Shown here in pieces: positions 55,900-64,000 of a DNA stretch of 64,000 bases. Source of the stretch: Accumulibacter appositus (GTDB taxonomy: Bacteria; Pseudomonadota; Gammaproteobacteria; Burkholderiales; Rhodocyclaceae); assembly GCF_035440685.1 (NCBI RefSeq), contig NZ_DAORMW010000003.1; one strand, written 5' to 3'. The notes beneath the pieces were generated by a model. That model had not been told where the DNA came from and made no database searches. It saw only the letters and a list, made by a program, of their open reading frames with translations. How positions within the stretch are numbered: the stretch's first letter is position 1; each line of letters starts with the position of its first letter. The position numbers and the translations under genes were made by a program.

Positions 55900-56080
55900 C
55901 CATGCCCCCTCACAGATCGACGCCCTTCTGCGCGCGCATACCGGCACGATTGACTTGGCGACCTCCGAGAGCATTCCCGAGCCCGGCAGCGTGGCGATGC
56001 TGACGCTTTCCATTCTCGCCCTGGCAGCCGGAGTCCAGCTGGCGCACAGCTCACCAGACCTGCGCCGCGTCGCCAGGCAT
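55900..56080 (+). pseudogene. Possible remnant of a PEP-CTERM protein C-terminus
   Basis: In the plus frame, residues SESIPEPGSVAMLTLSILAL followed by AAGVQL resemble a PEP-CTERM sorting signal (PEP box plus hydrophobic helix), then DLRRVARHERC instead of a clean basic end. No start or upstream domain is in frame outside the yaeQ overlap. Weak, chance not excluded. Confidence 0.3.
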
Positions 56081-56095
56081 GAGCGCTGCCCGCGC

Positions 56096-57172
56096 TCAGC
56101 ACATTGGAAAGCGGTCCACGAGACGGGTGCGGTAGATCAGCTCGGCCGCTTCGAGGCAGTGCGGGTTACCGGTCGCCAGCAGGTCGGCATAGACCAAGGG
56201 CAAGGGGACCGTCGCCACCTCCTCGGCAGCTGTCAACGACGCCCCCCAGAAAGGCTTGCGCAGCTCGACCAGGCGCTCGTAGGCGGCAGGACCGGCGGCT
56301 TCGATTCCCTGTTCGGATAGCAGACGTGCGGGCAGCTTGTCGCCATAGAGCGTCAGCACGCTTGGAATCAGCCCATGCGGCGTCAATTCGCGGAGCAGCA
56401 GAGTGGCCGCCGCCTCGCCACCCCAACGCGTGTGCGCAGGATTCAGTTGCCACTCGCGCCAGTCGTCGAAGCGCTGCGCCAGATAGCGCTCGCTGAGCGT
56501 CTTGCCGCGCAGGCCGAGCGCATATCCCAGCGCCCATTCGTCGAGCAGGCGCTTGCTGGCGGCTAGGGAGCGCTGTCTGCCGGTGACCCGCAAGGCGCCG
56601 TGTTGCCGCAGGTCGGCGACGACAGCCGGCATGGCGCCGAGAGCGACGTCCGCTGCCGCCGCGATTTTGCGGTAGGGTGCGTCAGCCAGCCCGGGGTCGC
56701 AGATCAAGGCAAACAGCACCTTGAGCCGGGTGCTGGTAAAGCCACCGCTCGCGCGCAAGGCACGCTGCTTCGGGTGCAGCTTGCGCCCGCTGACGAAAAC
56801 GAAGAGGCCGCCGCCTTCGAGATAGGCATTGCCTGCCGAATCGGCGAACTGCTGCTCGCGTTCGCGTAGTTGATCGGCCAGTGGCGGGCTCACGTAATCG
56901 GTGAGCAACAGCGTGCCAGGGCCACAGACCTCGACCGGCTGCTGCAACTGTGCCACGACAGCACCAAGAGTCGCCGGCGTCAGCCGGCGCTTGAGCTGCG
57001 CGGCGTAATCGAGCTTGTTGCCGTCCCTGCTAATGCCGAGCCAGGTACCCGCGCGCCGATCCACCAGGATGCCCGGCTCGTCGTGCACGTGGACCGCCAA
57101 GCCATGCCCGCGCAGCGCTTCTAGGACCCTCTCGAAAAGGGTGATTTCTTCCAGCTCGCTCATTCCAGGCAC
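56096..57172 (-). CDS. AbiEi-like type IV antitoxin family protein, apparently without its toxin
   Basis: This is a 358-residue protein. The central winged-helix-like region (TSTRLKVLFALICDPGLADAPYRKIAAAADVALG near 155-190) and the C-terminal PLPLVYADLLATGNPHCLEAAELIY segment (about 325-350) match AbiEi/long-form AbiEi-like antitoxins, which are DNA-binding repressors. Normally an AbiEii nucleotidyltransferase gene follows directly. Here the downstream side (55860-56095) has no such gene and upstream is DUF2917 on the same strand. Orphan regulator or degraded system. Confidence 0.65.
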   Translation of the reverse strand: MPGMSELEEITLFERVLEALRGHGLAVHVHDEPGILVDRRAGTWLGISRDGNKLDYAAQLKRRLTPATLGAVVAQLQQPVEVCGPGTLLLTDYVSPPLADQLREREQQFADSAGNAYLEGGGLFVFVSGRKLHPKQRALRASGGFTSTRLKVLFALICDPGLADAPYRKIAAAADVALGAMPAVVADLRQHGALRVTGRQRSLAASKRLLDEWALGYALGLRGKTLSERYLAQRFDDWREWQLNPAHTRWGGEAAATLLLRELTPHGLIPSVLTLYGDKLPARLLSEQGIEAAGPAAYERLVELRKPFWGASLTAAEEVATVPLPLVYADLLATGNPHCLEAAELIYRTRLVDRFPMC

Positions 57173-57308
57173 TCGTCACAAGTCATGAACAAGCACCGAT
57201 TATGAACGCAGAGCCCGCGACGTTCAATATCTTCCGTTGTTCATTGAGCATTCGACGGCAGGCTGCGAAGCCCCCCTCACGCTCGCCCGGACAGCCGTCA
57301 GCTTTGCG

Positions 57309-57668
57309 CTAGGCGCCGACATGCCTGGAAACCATGGGCAAGCGGAGTGCCGGGTGCTGCTCGGGCAACGGCAGATCGCGGCGCCCATGCCACAGCTTTT
57401 GCAGGGAAGCCAGCACCATCCTGCGCAGCGGGTGCGGCGCTTTCTCGAAGCGGACGCGCCCGTCACCGATCGCCTCCAACAAGGCGAGACCGCGACCACG
57501 CACCAAGTGGCTCTCACCGGCGGCGAGAAGAATGTCGCCGGCTTCGCCTTCGACGGTCAGCCAGACCCGCCCGGCGGTGCAGACGATGCGCACGCCCCGA
57601 GCCGACATCAGTCTGACTGGTGCGTTGTGAGCGAGATACAGCTCGCTGTTGTACAAATCGAAGTCCAT
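57309..57668 (-). CDS. DUF2917 family protein
   Basis: This is a 119-residue protein beginning MDFDLYNSELYLAHNAPVRL, with a cupin-like beta-rich core (VRIVCTAGRVWLTVEGEAGDILLAAGESHLV), diagnostic for DUF2917. A good SD (AGGAG) precedes ATG 57668. Function unknown. It is divergently transcribed from a MocR-type regulator across a 152-base region with shared half-sites, so it is probably that regulator's target. The 136 bases downstream to 57173 hold nothing recognised. Confidence 0.85.
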   Translation of the reverse strand: MDFDLYNSELYLAHNAPVRLMSARGVRIVCTAGRVWLTVEGEAGDILLAAGESHLVRGRGLALLEAIGDGRVRFEKAPHPLRRMVLASLQKLWHGRRDLPLPEQHPALRLPMVSRHVGA

Positions 57669-57727
57669 GGCCAGCTCCTGTGTTGCTGTTCTGATGCCCC
57701 CAGTGTAGGCCAGTGGAGGTTGATAAA

Positions 57728-57810
57728 ACAGTGACAACTTGGCAGAATTGTGACCAGCACAGTTTTTATAACTCGAAACTGTACCGCTCGATATTTGCAA
57801 TAACTGTATT
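57728..57810. promoter_or_regulatory. Candidate MocR operator in the divergent promoter region
   Basis: Repeated ACTGT half-sites: inverted pair CAGTTT (57760-57765) and AAACTG (57776-57781), direct pair ACTGTACC (57778-57785) and ACTGTATT (57803-57810), plus AACAGT at 57728. Direct-repeat half-sites are typical of MocR/GabR-type regulators. Confidence 0.5.
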
Positions 57811-57820
57811 GGTGAGGCCC

Positions 57821-59239
57821 ATGCAACACGAACTCCTGCGCTACGAACGACTGGCCGAGGATCTGAGCAGCATCATCGCCGGCGGCACTCTGCGCCCTGG
57901 CGAACGCTTGCCGTCGGTGCGGCGTCTGTCGCGCGAGCGGCAACTGTCGGTGTCGACGGTGCTGCAGGCACTGCACCAACTCGAAGATCGTGGCCTCGTC
58001 GAGGCACGTCCGCAATCCGGCTATTTCGTCCGCCATGCGCCGGCGCCGCACGAGCAGCCGAACGCGCGCTCGACGCCCGACGAAGCCGTACCGGTCGATG
58101 TCAGCCAGCGCCTGATACAGGTCCTTCAGACGGGCGGCAAACCGGGCGTCGCGCCGCTCGGTGCGGCCCTGCCGGCGTCCACCTTGCTGCCGCTGGCAGC
58201 GCTGCAGCGGCTCTACGGCGGCGTCGCGCGGCGTCACCCGCGGCTGCTCGAAGGGGCCAGCCACATCAACATGGACGAAGCGGCGCTGATCCGTCAGCTG
58301 GTGCTGCGCTCGGTCGGCTGGGCCGGGCCGCTGGCGGCAAACGAATTCGTCATCACCAATTCCTGCACCGAAGCCCTGGGTCTGTGTCTGCGCGCAGTGA
58401 CCAAGCGCGGCGACACGGTGGTCGTCGAGTCCCCGAGTTATCACCTGATGCTCCAATTGCTCGAAACGCTGGGGCTGAAAGCGCTGGAAATCCCGACCGA
58501 CCCGCGCACCGGCCTGTCGATCGAGGCGCTCGATCTGGCCACCCGCGACGGTCAGGTGAGCGCCTGTCTGCTGGTACCCAACGCCAGCAACCCGCTGGGC
58601 AGCATGATGCCCGACGAGCACAAGCGCCGACTGGCAAAGCTGACCGCCGAACGTGGCGTAGCGGTGATCGAAGACGATATCTACGGCGACCTGTATTTCG
58701 GCAGCAAACCGCCGCGACCGATCAAGGCCTTCGACAAGGCCGGCAATGTGCTGCTCTGTTCGTCCTTTTCCAAGTCGCTGTCGCCCGCCCTGCGCCTCGG
58801 CTTCGTCGCCGCCGGCCGCTACCGGCGACAGGTTGCGCTGCACAAGACGGTGAGTAGTGGCGGCACCAATCCGATTACCCAACTGGTCGTCGCCGAGTAC
58901 CTCGAATCAGGCTCCTACGATCGTCATCTGCGCAGCCTGCGGCGGATTTACGAGCGCCAGGTGGACGCCATGCGCGCGGCGGTGGCCAGGCATTTCCCGC
59001 CGGCGACGCGCATGACGCAGCCGCTCGGCGGCTTCGTACTGTGGGTCGAACTCCCCGACAAGGTGGATACCACCGCCCTCTACGACCGCGCCATCGCTGG
59101 CGGCGTTGCCTATGTGCCCGGCGAGCTGTTCTCGGCCAGCGGCATGTACCGCAACTGCCTGCGGCTCAATTGCGGCAACCCACATACCCCCGCCATCGAG
59201 GACGCCGTTCGCCGCCTCGGCCAGCTGCTGGCAAGCTGA
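57821..59239 (+). CDS. MocR-family transcriptional regulator (GntR HTH fused to aminotransferase domain)
   Basis: This is a 472-residue protein. An N-terminal GntR winged helix (RYERLAEDLSSIIAGGTLRPGERLPSVRRLSRERQLSVSTVLQAL, residues 6-50) precedes a fold-type I aminotransferase domain with NSCTEALGLCLRA near 181, PNASNPLGS near 252, EDDIYGDLYFG near 285, and the PLP lysine in CSSFSKSLSPALRLGF near 314. MocR proteins sense PLP or an amino-acid aldimine. ATG 57821 chosen since it starts just before the winged helix. Probably controls the divergent DUF2917 gene. Confidence 0.93.
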   Translation: MQHELLRYERLAEDLSSIIAGGTLRPGERLPSVRRLSRERQLSVSTVLQALHQLEDRGLVEARPQSGYFVRHAPAPHEQPNARSTPDEAVPVDVSQRLIQVLQTGGKPGVAPLGAALPASTLLPLAALQRLYGGVARRHPRLLEGASHINMDEAALIRQLVLRSVGWAGPLAANEFVITNSCTEALGLCLRAVTKRGDTVVVESPSYHLMLQLLETLGLKALEIPTDPRTGLSIEALDLATRDGQVSACLLVPNASNPLGSMMPDEHKRRLAKLTAERGVAVIEDDIYGDLYFGSKPPRPIKAFDKAGNVLLCSSFSKSLSPALRLGFVAAGRYRRQVALHKTVSSGGTNPITQLVVAEYLESGSYDRHLRSLRRIYERQVDAMRAAVARHFPPATRMTQPLGGFVLWVELPDKVDTTALYDRAIAGGVAYVPGELFSASGMYRNCLRLNCGNPHTPAIEDAVRRLGQLLAS

Positions 59240-59279
59240 GCACCGAGGCGGTGACGGTCACGATCACCGTCGCCAGCAC

Positions 59280-59381
59280 GGCTCGCTCCCCGACCGGCAC
59301 CGCCTTGAATGCTGCACTCGCTTCCAGCCTGGCAGCCAGCGCTTCGAGTGCCGGGAACGTGCCGTGCAAGCGCTGCCGCAT
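59280..59381 (-). pseudogene. Possible relic of a glutathione S-transferase C-terminus
   Basis: The minus strand reads TFPALEALAARLEASAAFKA and VPVGE, resembling the last helix and tail of many GSTs. No stop or upstream domain is preserved. It lies in the 269-base gap between the MocR gene and the antiporter, which otherwise shows nothing. Confidence 0.25.
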
Positions 59382-59508
59382 CTGGGCACGCCGTCGGCTC
59401 GTCCGGTCCGGCCGCCGCCGTCGAGCAGTGCCAGAGGCAGCGCTACGACCTTGTTCGCTACGCGCATCCGATACGCGCATTCTCCATAGGGATAAGCTAG
59501 AATCGCGC

Positions 59509-61119
59509 ATGCCTCTTATCGAACTCAGCCTGCTCCTTCTCCTGGCCATCGCGGTCGGCGGCGCACTCGTCCATTGGACGCCGCTGCCCTTGCCGATCCT
59601 GCTGGTGGTGCTCGGCGTTGTCGCCTCGTTCCTGCCGGGGCTTGACGGCATCGAAGTCGATCCGGAGCTGTTCCTGCTGTTGTTCATCCCGCCGATTCTC
59701 TTTGCCGATGCCTGGACCTTGCCACGTCGAGATTTCGTGCGCGCACTGAAGCCGGTACTGCTGCTGGCGCTCGGCCTGGTCGTGCTGACCGTCCTTGCCG
59801 TCGGCTACCTGATGCACTGGCTGATCCCGGCGATGCCGCTGGCCGTCGCTTTCACGCTCGGCGCCATCGTCTCGCCAACCGACGCCGTGGCCACGGTGGC
59901 GACGACGCAATTGCTGCCCTTGCCGGCGCGCATCGTACACATCGTCAACGCCGAAAGCCTGCTCAATGACGCCTCCGGGCTGGTCGCTTTCAAACTCGCG
60001 CTCGCCGCCGCCGCCACCGGGCTGTTCTCGTCGACAACGGTCGCCGGGGACTTTGTGCACCTGGCCGGCGGCGGCATCCTCGTCGGCGTCAGCGTCGAAT
60101 GGTTCGGGCGCGAGCTGCGGCAACGGCTGATTCGTCTGCACGCCGGCGATCCCGTGCTGCAGACCCTGCTCACGGTCCTCATCCCCTATGGCGCCTACCT
60201 TGCCGCCGAGGCGCTGCAGGTTTCCGGAATACTGGCCGTCGTTGCGGCCGGCCTGTGGGCCAGTGGCCAGGAGGCGAAGGGCTTGAGTGCCGACGCGCGC
60301 CAGCATGCACGCGAGGTCTGGCGAATGTTGTCCTACGTTCTGAACGGCGTCGTCTTTGTCTTGCTCGGTCTGCAGTTGCGCCGCATGCTGACCGGCGTCG
60401 ACCATTTCGCACCGCTCGACCTGGCCCTCTACGCGCTTGCCCTGTGGCTGTTGCTGATGGTCTTGCGTATCGCCTGGGTGTGGACCTCGGCGCATCTGCG
60501 CTTCCGCCTGCACTGGGGCTGGGGCGGCGACGCCTCGGGACCGGACCCGAGGCGCCTGCTGCTGGTCAGCTGGGCGGCGGTGCGCGGCTCGATCACCCTG
60601 GCCACCGCGCTATCGATCCCGACCGTGATCGCCTCTGGCACCCCCTTTCCCGAGCGCGATTTGGTGGTCTTTCTGGCCGCGGCGACGATCATCCTGACGC
60701 TTGCCCTGAATGGCCTGCCGCTCCCTTGGCTGATCCGCAAGCTGGCGCTCAACAGCGATGACCAGCCCGCTCACGAGGAGCACGCGGCACGTGCCGCGAT
60801 CGCTCGCGCAGCGCTGGCGAAGGTAGCCGTCGCGTCCAGGGAACTGGACGACCCCGAGGATCGCGCTTTCGCCGAGCAGCTGCTCGCGCGCTACCAGGGC
60901 AAGCTGGAACTGCTCGAAGGCGACCCCGGACATGCCCAACTGCGAGCGACGCATATCGCCCTGCGCCGCCAACTGCGCCTGGCGGCGATCGGCGCCGAAC
61001 GCCAGCGCCTGCACGAGTTGCACGCTGCCGACGCGATCAACGACGAAACCCTGCGCATCATTGAAGAGGAACTCGACGAGCGCGAACTGGTATCCATGAT
61101 CAGCGTCGACCGTGGCTAG
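59509..61119 (+). CDS. Monovalent cation:proton antiporter (CPA1 family)
   Basis: This is a 536-residue protein with about twelve membrane helices and the CPA1 landmarks: LFIPPILFADAW near 58, LGAIVSPTDAVATVATTQLLP near 117-137, IVNAESLLNDASGLVAFKLA near 146-165 (the ND ion-binding pair), and a C-terminal soluble tail with helical RALALAKVAVASREL-type repeats (about 420-536). It exchanges Na+ or K+ for H+. ATG 59509 starts MPLIELSLLLLL; upstream open frame is not protein-like. Confidence 0.93.
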   Translation: MPLIELSLLLLLAIAVGGALVHWTPLPLPILLVVLGVVASFLPGLDGIEVDPELFLLLFIPPILFADAWTLPRRDFVRALKPVLLLALGLVVLTVLAVGYLMHWLIPAMPLAVAFTLGAIVSPTDAVATVATTQLLPLPARIVHIVNAESLLNDASGLVAFKLALAAAATGLFSSTTVAGDFVHLAGGGILVGVSVEWFGRELRQRLIRLHAGDPVLQTLLTVLIPYGAYLAAEALQVSGILAVVAAGLWASGQEAKGLSADARQHAREVWRMLSYVLNGVVFVLLGLQLRRMLTGVDHFAPLDLALYALALWLLLMVLRIAWVWTSAHLRFRLHWGWGGDASGPDPRRLLLVSWAAVRGSITLATALSIPTVIASGTPFPERDLVVFLAAATIILTLALNGLPLPWLIRKLALNSDDQPAHEEHAARAAIARAALAKVAVASRELDDPEDRAFAEQLLARYQGKLELLEGDPGHAQLRATHIALRRQLRLAAIGAERQRLHELHAADAINDETLRIIEEELDERELVSMISVDRG

Positions 61120-61143
61120 CCTGGCAGAGCCCGGGAACCCCGT

Positions 61144-62943
61144 TCAGACCGCGAACTGCAGCGCCGCCAAACGCGCGTAGAGACCGCCGCGCTCGACCAG
61201 TTCGAGATGCGTGCCGGCGTCGATCAGCTGCCCGTGATCGAGGACAATGATCCGGTCGGCGCGCTGCACGGTCGCCAGGCGATGGGCGATGACGACCGTC
61301 GTGCGACCGCTCATCGCCGTTTCGAGCGCCGCCTGCACGACGCGCTCGCTTTCGGCGTCAAGGCTGCTGGTCGCTTCGTCGAGCAGCAGCAGCGGCGCGT
61401 TCTTGAGGATCGCGCGGGCGATGGCAATCCTTTGCCGCTGGCCGCCCGACAGGCGGACGCCACGCTCACCGACGAAGGTCGCGTAGCCGTCGGGCAGTCG
61501 CTGCACGAATTCGTCGACGAAAGCGGCGGCCCCGGCAGCCCGCGTTTCCTCGTCGCTGGCCTCGGGCCGGCCGTAGCGAATGTTGTCGGCGACGCTACCC
61601 GAAAAGATCACCGCTTCCTGCGGCACCACGGCAATACGCCGGCGCAGCTCAGCCAGACGCGAGCAACGCAGGTCGATGCCATCAATTCGGATGGCCCCCT
61701 CGCTGACATCGTAGAAGCGCTGCAGCAACTGGAAAACCGTCGTCTTGCCGGCGCCGGAGGGACCAACCAGAGCCACCGTCTGGCCGGCTGCGATGCTCAG
61801 ATCGAGGCCCTGCAACACGAGCTGCGCCGGTCGCGAGGGATAGGCGAAGCGCAGCTGCTCGAAAGTGACGCGCAGGCCGCCGGCAGGCGCCGGCAGAGAA
61901 ATTGGCGCCGCCGGCTCGGCAATCGGCGAGCGCAGGCTGAGCAACTCCATCAGCCGCTCGGTTGCCCCCGAAGCGCGCAACAACTCGCCCCAGACCTCGG
62001 CAAGAACGGCCACGCTGCCGGCGACGAGCATCACATAGAGCGCCGTCTGGCTCAACTGACCGGCGCTCATCTCGCCAGCGAGTACCGCCTGCACACCACC
62101 GTACAAACCATAGAGCAGCGAACCGAAGACGCCGATGATGACAAAGGCGGTGAATGCCGAGCGCGTACCGGTGCGCCGGATCGAGGTCGCGAAAGCCTTC
62201 TCGTTGGCGGCCGAGAAGCGCGCCGCTTCCGCATCCTCCTGGGTATAGCTCTGCACGATCGAAATGGCATTTAGAATCTCGCCGGCAATGCCACTGGTAT
62301 CGGCGATGCGGTCCTGGCTGGCGCGCGACAGCTTGCGTACGCGCCGACCGATGAGCACCGCCGGCAACACGAACAGCACGATAATTCCGGCGACGGTGAG
62401 CATCAGCCGTGGCGTCGTGCTGACCAGCATCGTCAGACCGCCAACGAAGAGCACCATATTGCGCAGCCCCATGCTGATACTCGAACCGACCGCACTGTGG
62501 ATCACCGTGGTGTCGGTGGTCAGGCGTGACAACACTTCGCCCGACTTCAGCGTTTCGAAGAATTGCGGACTCTGTCGCAGCACATGCGCATAGACCGCCT
62601 GGCGCAGGTCGGTGGTTACCCGCTCGCCGATCCAGCTGACCATGTAGTAGCGTCCGGCGGTGGCGACGCCAAGCCCCACCGCCACCGCAAACAGCCACAG
62701 GAAGTGCTCGCGAATGGCCAGCATGCGTTCGCCAAGCTCACTGCCGGGCGGCAGTGCCAGGCCGCCGTCGACCAGCAATTTCACGGCAAATGGCAGGCTC
62801 AAGGTCGCCGCGGCAGCGAGCAGCAAGAGCAGCAAGGCGACAGCGACCTGCTTGCCGTAGGGCGCCACATAGGGCAGCAGAGCGCGCAGCGGCCGCAGCC
62901 TGGGCGCCGTCGCGCGCGGCTCGGGGGAGGCGTCCGGCTTCAG
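61144..62943 (-). CDS. ABC transporter, MsbA-like half-transporter (fused TMD and NBD)
   Basis: About 599 residues: six-helix exporter domain (about 20-325) and NBD with Walker A GPSGAGKTT near 395, Q-loop VPQEAVIFSGSVADNIRYG, signature RLSGGQRQRIAIARAI near 500, Walker B LLLLDEATSSLD and H-loop VIAHRLATVQRAD. Homodimeric exporter of lipids or drugs. The start is unclear: no ATG lies between the MAPEG stop and the domain. The coordinates use the CTG at 62943, which gives the family's usual N-terminus; GTG 62868 (shorter) and GTG 63066 (overlapping the MAPEG gene by 127 bases) are alternatives. Confidence 0.85.
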   Translation of the reverse strand: MKPDASPEPRATAPRLRPLRALLPYVAPYGKQVAVALLLLLLAAAATLSLPFAVKLLVDGGLALPPGSELGERMLAIREHFLWLFAVAVGLGVATAGRYYMVSWIGERVTTDLRQAVYAHVLRQSPQFFETLKSGEVLSRLTTDTTVIHSAVGSSISMGLRNMVLFVGGLTMLVSTTPRLMLTVAGIIVLFVLPAVLIGRRVRKLSRASQDRIADTSGIAGEILNAISIVQSYTQEDAEAARFSAANEKAFATSIRRTGTRSAFTAFVIIGVFGSLLYGLYGGVQAVLAGEMSAGQLSQTALYVMLVAGSVAVLAEVWGELLRASGATERLMELLSLRSPIAEPAAPISLPAPAGGLRVTFEQLRFAYPSRPAQLVLQGLDLSIAAGQTVALVGPSGAGKTTVFQLLQRFYDVSEGAIRIDGIDLRCSRLAELRRRIAVVPQEAVIFSGSVADNIRYGRPEASDEETRAAGAAAFVDEFVQRLPDGYATFVGERGVRLSGGQRQRIAIARAILKNAPLLLLDEATSSLDAESERVVQAALETAMSGRTTVVIAHRLATVQRADRIIVLDHGQLIDAGTHLELVERGGLYARLAALQFAV

Positions 62944-63335
62944 CCGACCAACCCGCTCAGAACGCCCCAGGCGCCACCCAGCCCGAGCCCCGCAAAGCAG
63001 AGCATCGACAGCGCGAAGGCAGGGCCGCGCGTCTTCGGGTCGCGGGCATAGGCCAGCGCATACCACACCCGGGCCAGCAACCAGCCGCCGCCGAGCAAAG
63101 TTGCCCAGAATGACGACAGGTTGAGGGCGCAGACCCACAACACGGGCAGGAAGGCGACGGTATTTTCCAGGGTATTCATCTGAATGCGATAGGCAATCTC
63201 GAACTGCGGGTGGCCACTGATCGCTGGCGCGCGGATAGCAAACTTCATCCGGCAGCGACCAACGTAGGCAGTGCACGCGAATAGCAGTAGGACGCTGGCC
63301 AGTGTAAGGAGGGTGGGTCCGGGGTAGGCAGGCAT
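62940..63335 (-). CDS. MAPEG family membrane protein
   Basis: This is a 131-residue protein with four hydrophobic helices and the family motif FEIAYRIQMNTLENTVAFLPVLWVCA near 45-70, plus LLARVWYALAYARDPKTRGP near 90-108. MAPEG proteins are often glutathione-dependent membrane enzymes; the exact activity is unknown here. ATG 63335 (MPAYPGPTLL) chosen over the longer non-hydrophobic upstream frame. Its stop touches the ABC exporter frame, so the two may be co-transcribed. Confidence 0.88.
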   Translation of the reverse strand: MPAYPGPTLLTLASVLLLFACTAYVGRCRMKFAIRAPAISGHPQFEIAYRIQMNTLENTVAFLPVLWVCALNLSSFWATLLGGGWLLARVWYALAYARDPKTRGPAFALSMLCFAGLGLGGAWGVLSGLVG

Positions 63336-63403
63336 GATGATGATTTCGATCCGTCGGCAAGCAACGCACACTATAAACCGTGAGCATCGCTTTCGCGCCA
63401 CTC

Positions 63404-63448
63404 GCGCAGAATCAGGCCGCTGCGCTGATCGGCGGCCTGATTCTGCGC
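63404..63448. repeat. Perfect 17-bp inverted repeat between divergent genes
   Basis: Arms GCGCAGAATCAGGCCGC (63404-63420) and GCGGCCTGATTCTGCGC (63432-63448), loop TGCGCTGATCG. It lies in the 305-base divergent region before the MAPEG gene (minus) and a secreted protein (plus), with no T-run. Could be an operator, a cruciform or a REP-like element. The rest of the region holds nothing recognised. Confidence 0.75.
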
Positions 63449-63640
63449 CAGCGGCCGCCGCTTTCGCGTAAACTGCGACAGGAGCGCAAGCCTTAAAATT
63501 CCGGCTTGCCACCTTGCCCGACCAGAACAGCACTGGATGGTGGCTTGTCTGGCCGAGCTGACGAGCGAAAACGGGATACTCCCGGCTGTGTCTACCACCG
63601 ACCGCTCATTCATTCCGACGATCGCATTCCCAGTGCCCCA

Positions 63641-64000
63641 ATGCTAATGAACAGCAAGCATCTCCTGCGCCATGCCCTGACAACGCTGCTTCTCGTACTG
63701 TGCTTTGCCGAACGGCCGGTGGCACAGGAGACGGCCGAGCAAGATTGGCAGATCGAAAATGCGACGCTAAGCGTCGTTTCTTCTTTCCAACAACTGGTCG
63801 ACGGAGGCTGGCTTGAGCGAACGCCGCGCAAGGGCAACGCGCTACTTGAAGTGCGTGGCACCGTCAAGGTCGCCGGTGACGGCTCGTTCGGGCCACACCC
63901 CCTGGCGACGGCAGGGCTGCTGGCCGGCACGGGCGACGTTCCAATCGCCGCCGAGCTGCTTGCCGTCGGCGCGCACATCGGAACTTGCCGCTACCTGCGA
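63641..64000 (+). CDS. Secreted or periplasmic protein of unknown function, 3' end outside window
   Basis: The frame from ATG 63641 (MLMNSKHLLRHALTTLLLVL) runs open to the last base, 120 codons. A signal peptide is visible (hydrophobic TTLLLVLCFA, then ERPVAQE, a likely AxA-type cleavage region). The mature part (DWQIENATLSVVSSFQQLVD, GNALLEVRGTVKVAGDGSFG) is not recognised. A second ATG at 63647 is possible. Partial, so no family call is made. Confidence 0.7.
   Translation, partial: MLMNSKHLLRHALTTLLLVLCFAERPVAQETAEQDWQIENATLSVVSSFQQLVDGGWLERTPRKGNALLEVRGTVKVAGDGSFGPHPLATAGLLAGTGDVPIAAELLAVGAHIGTCRYLR

Overview
The window is high-GC, densely packed bacterial DNA. Gene content (Wzm/Wzt O-antigen export, YaeQ, BrnTA, MocR/DUF2917, many PAS/GAF/GGDEF signalling proteins, a possible PEP-CTERM remnant) suggests a betaproteobacterium, perhaps Rhodocyclales/Accumulibacter-like. 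That placement is an inference, because no rRNA or marker gene is present. No tRNA, rRNA, CRISPR array or complete insertion sequence was seen.

Layout. (1) 1-8.2 kb: the 3' part of tex, a HAD phosphatase, a SWIM-SNF2 helicase and a DUF4143 ATPase, mixed with broken copies of neighbouring genes. (2) 8.2-29.4 kb, plus strand: a large surface-polysaccharide locus. rfbF-rfbG-rfbH and an SDR make a CDP-3,6-dideoxyhexose intermediate. Wzm/Wzt export the chain. A methyltransferase and a Kdo-transferase-like protein may cap it, and GT2/GT4 enzymes build it. A TPP enzyme (YerE-like candidate), a GDPD-like protein, an LtaS-like sulfatase, NeuB and a GtrB-like/membrane-protein pair follow. Fragments of the ATPase, TPP, Rpn, SNF2 and HAD genes lie at the borders and inside, marking old recombination joints. 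(3) 29.4-32.7 kb, minus strand: a very short type IV pilin with a possible sigma-54 promoter, a small secreted Cys-containing partner, and a three-gene ABC-2 exporter module. (4) 32.8-39.8 kb: a large PAS/GAF histidine kinase, a methyltransferase and a chemotaxis receptor. (5) 39.9-44.5 kb: BrnTA toxin-antitoxin, an NSS symporter and a polar amino-acid ABC transporter. (6) 44.6-54.8 kb, minus strand: seven consecutive signalling genes that can form a branched phosphorelay ending in c-di-GMP turnover and a NarL-type regulator. (7) 55.3-64 kb: yaeQ, an orphan AbiEi-like antitoxin, a DUF2917/MocR divergent pair, a CPA1 antiporter, an MsbA-like ABC exporter, a MAPEG protein and the start of a secreted protein.

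The least expected feature is a family of six intergenic repeats of about 165 bp (2.5, 37.0, 37.9, 43.5, 51.7 and 55.1 kb). They carry conserved palindromes. Five of six lie in the 5' leader of a gene, in the same orientation as that gene, and two supply its ribosome binding site. This looks like a mobile or regulatory leader element. The other main leads are a possible branched-sugar pathway, a split-pilin module, and gene duplications flanking the O-antigen locus.
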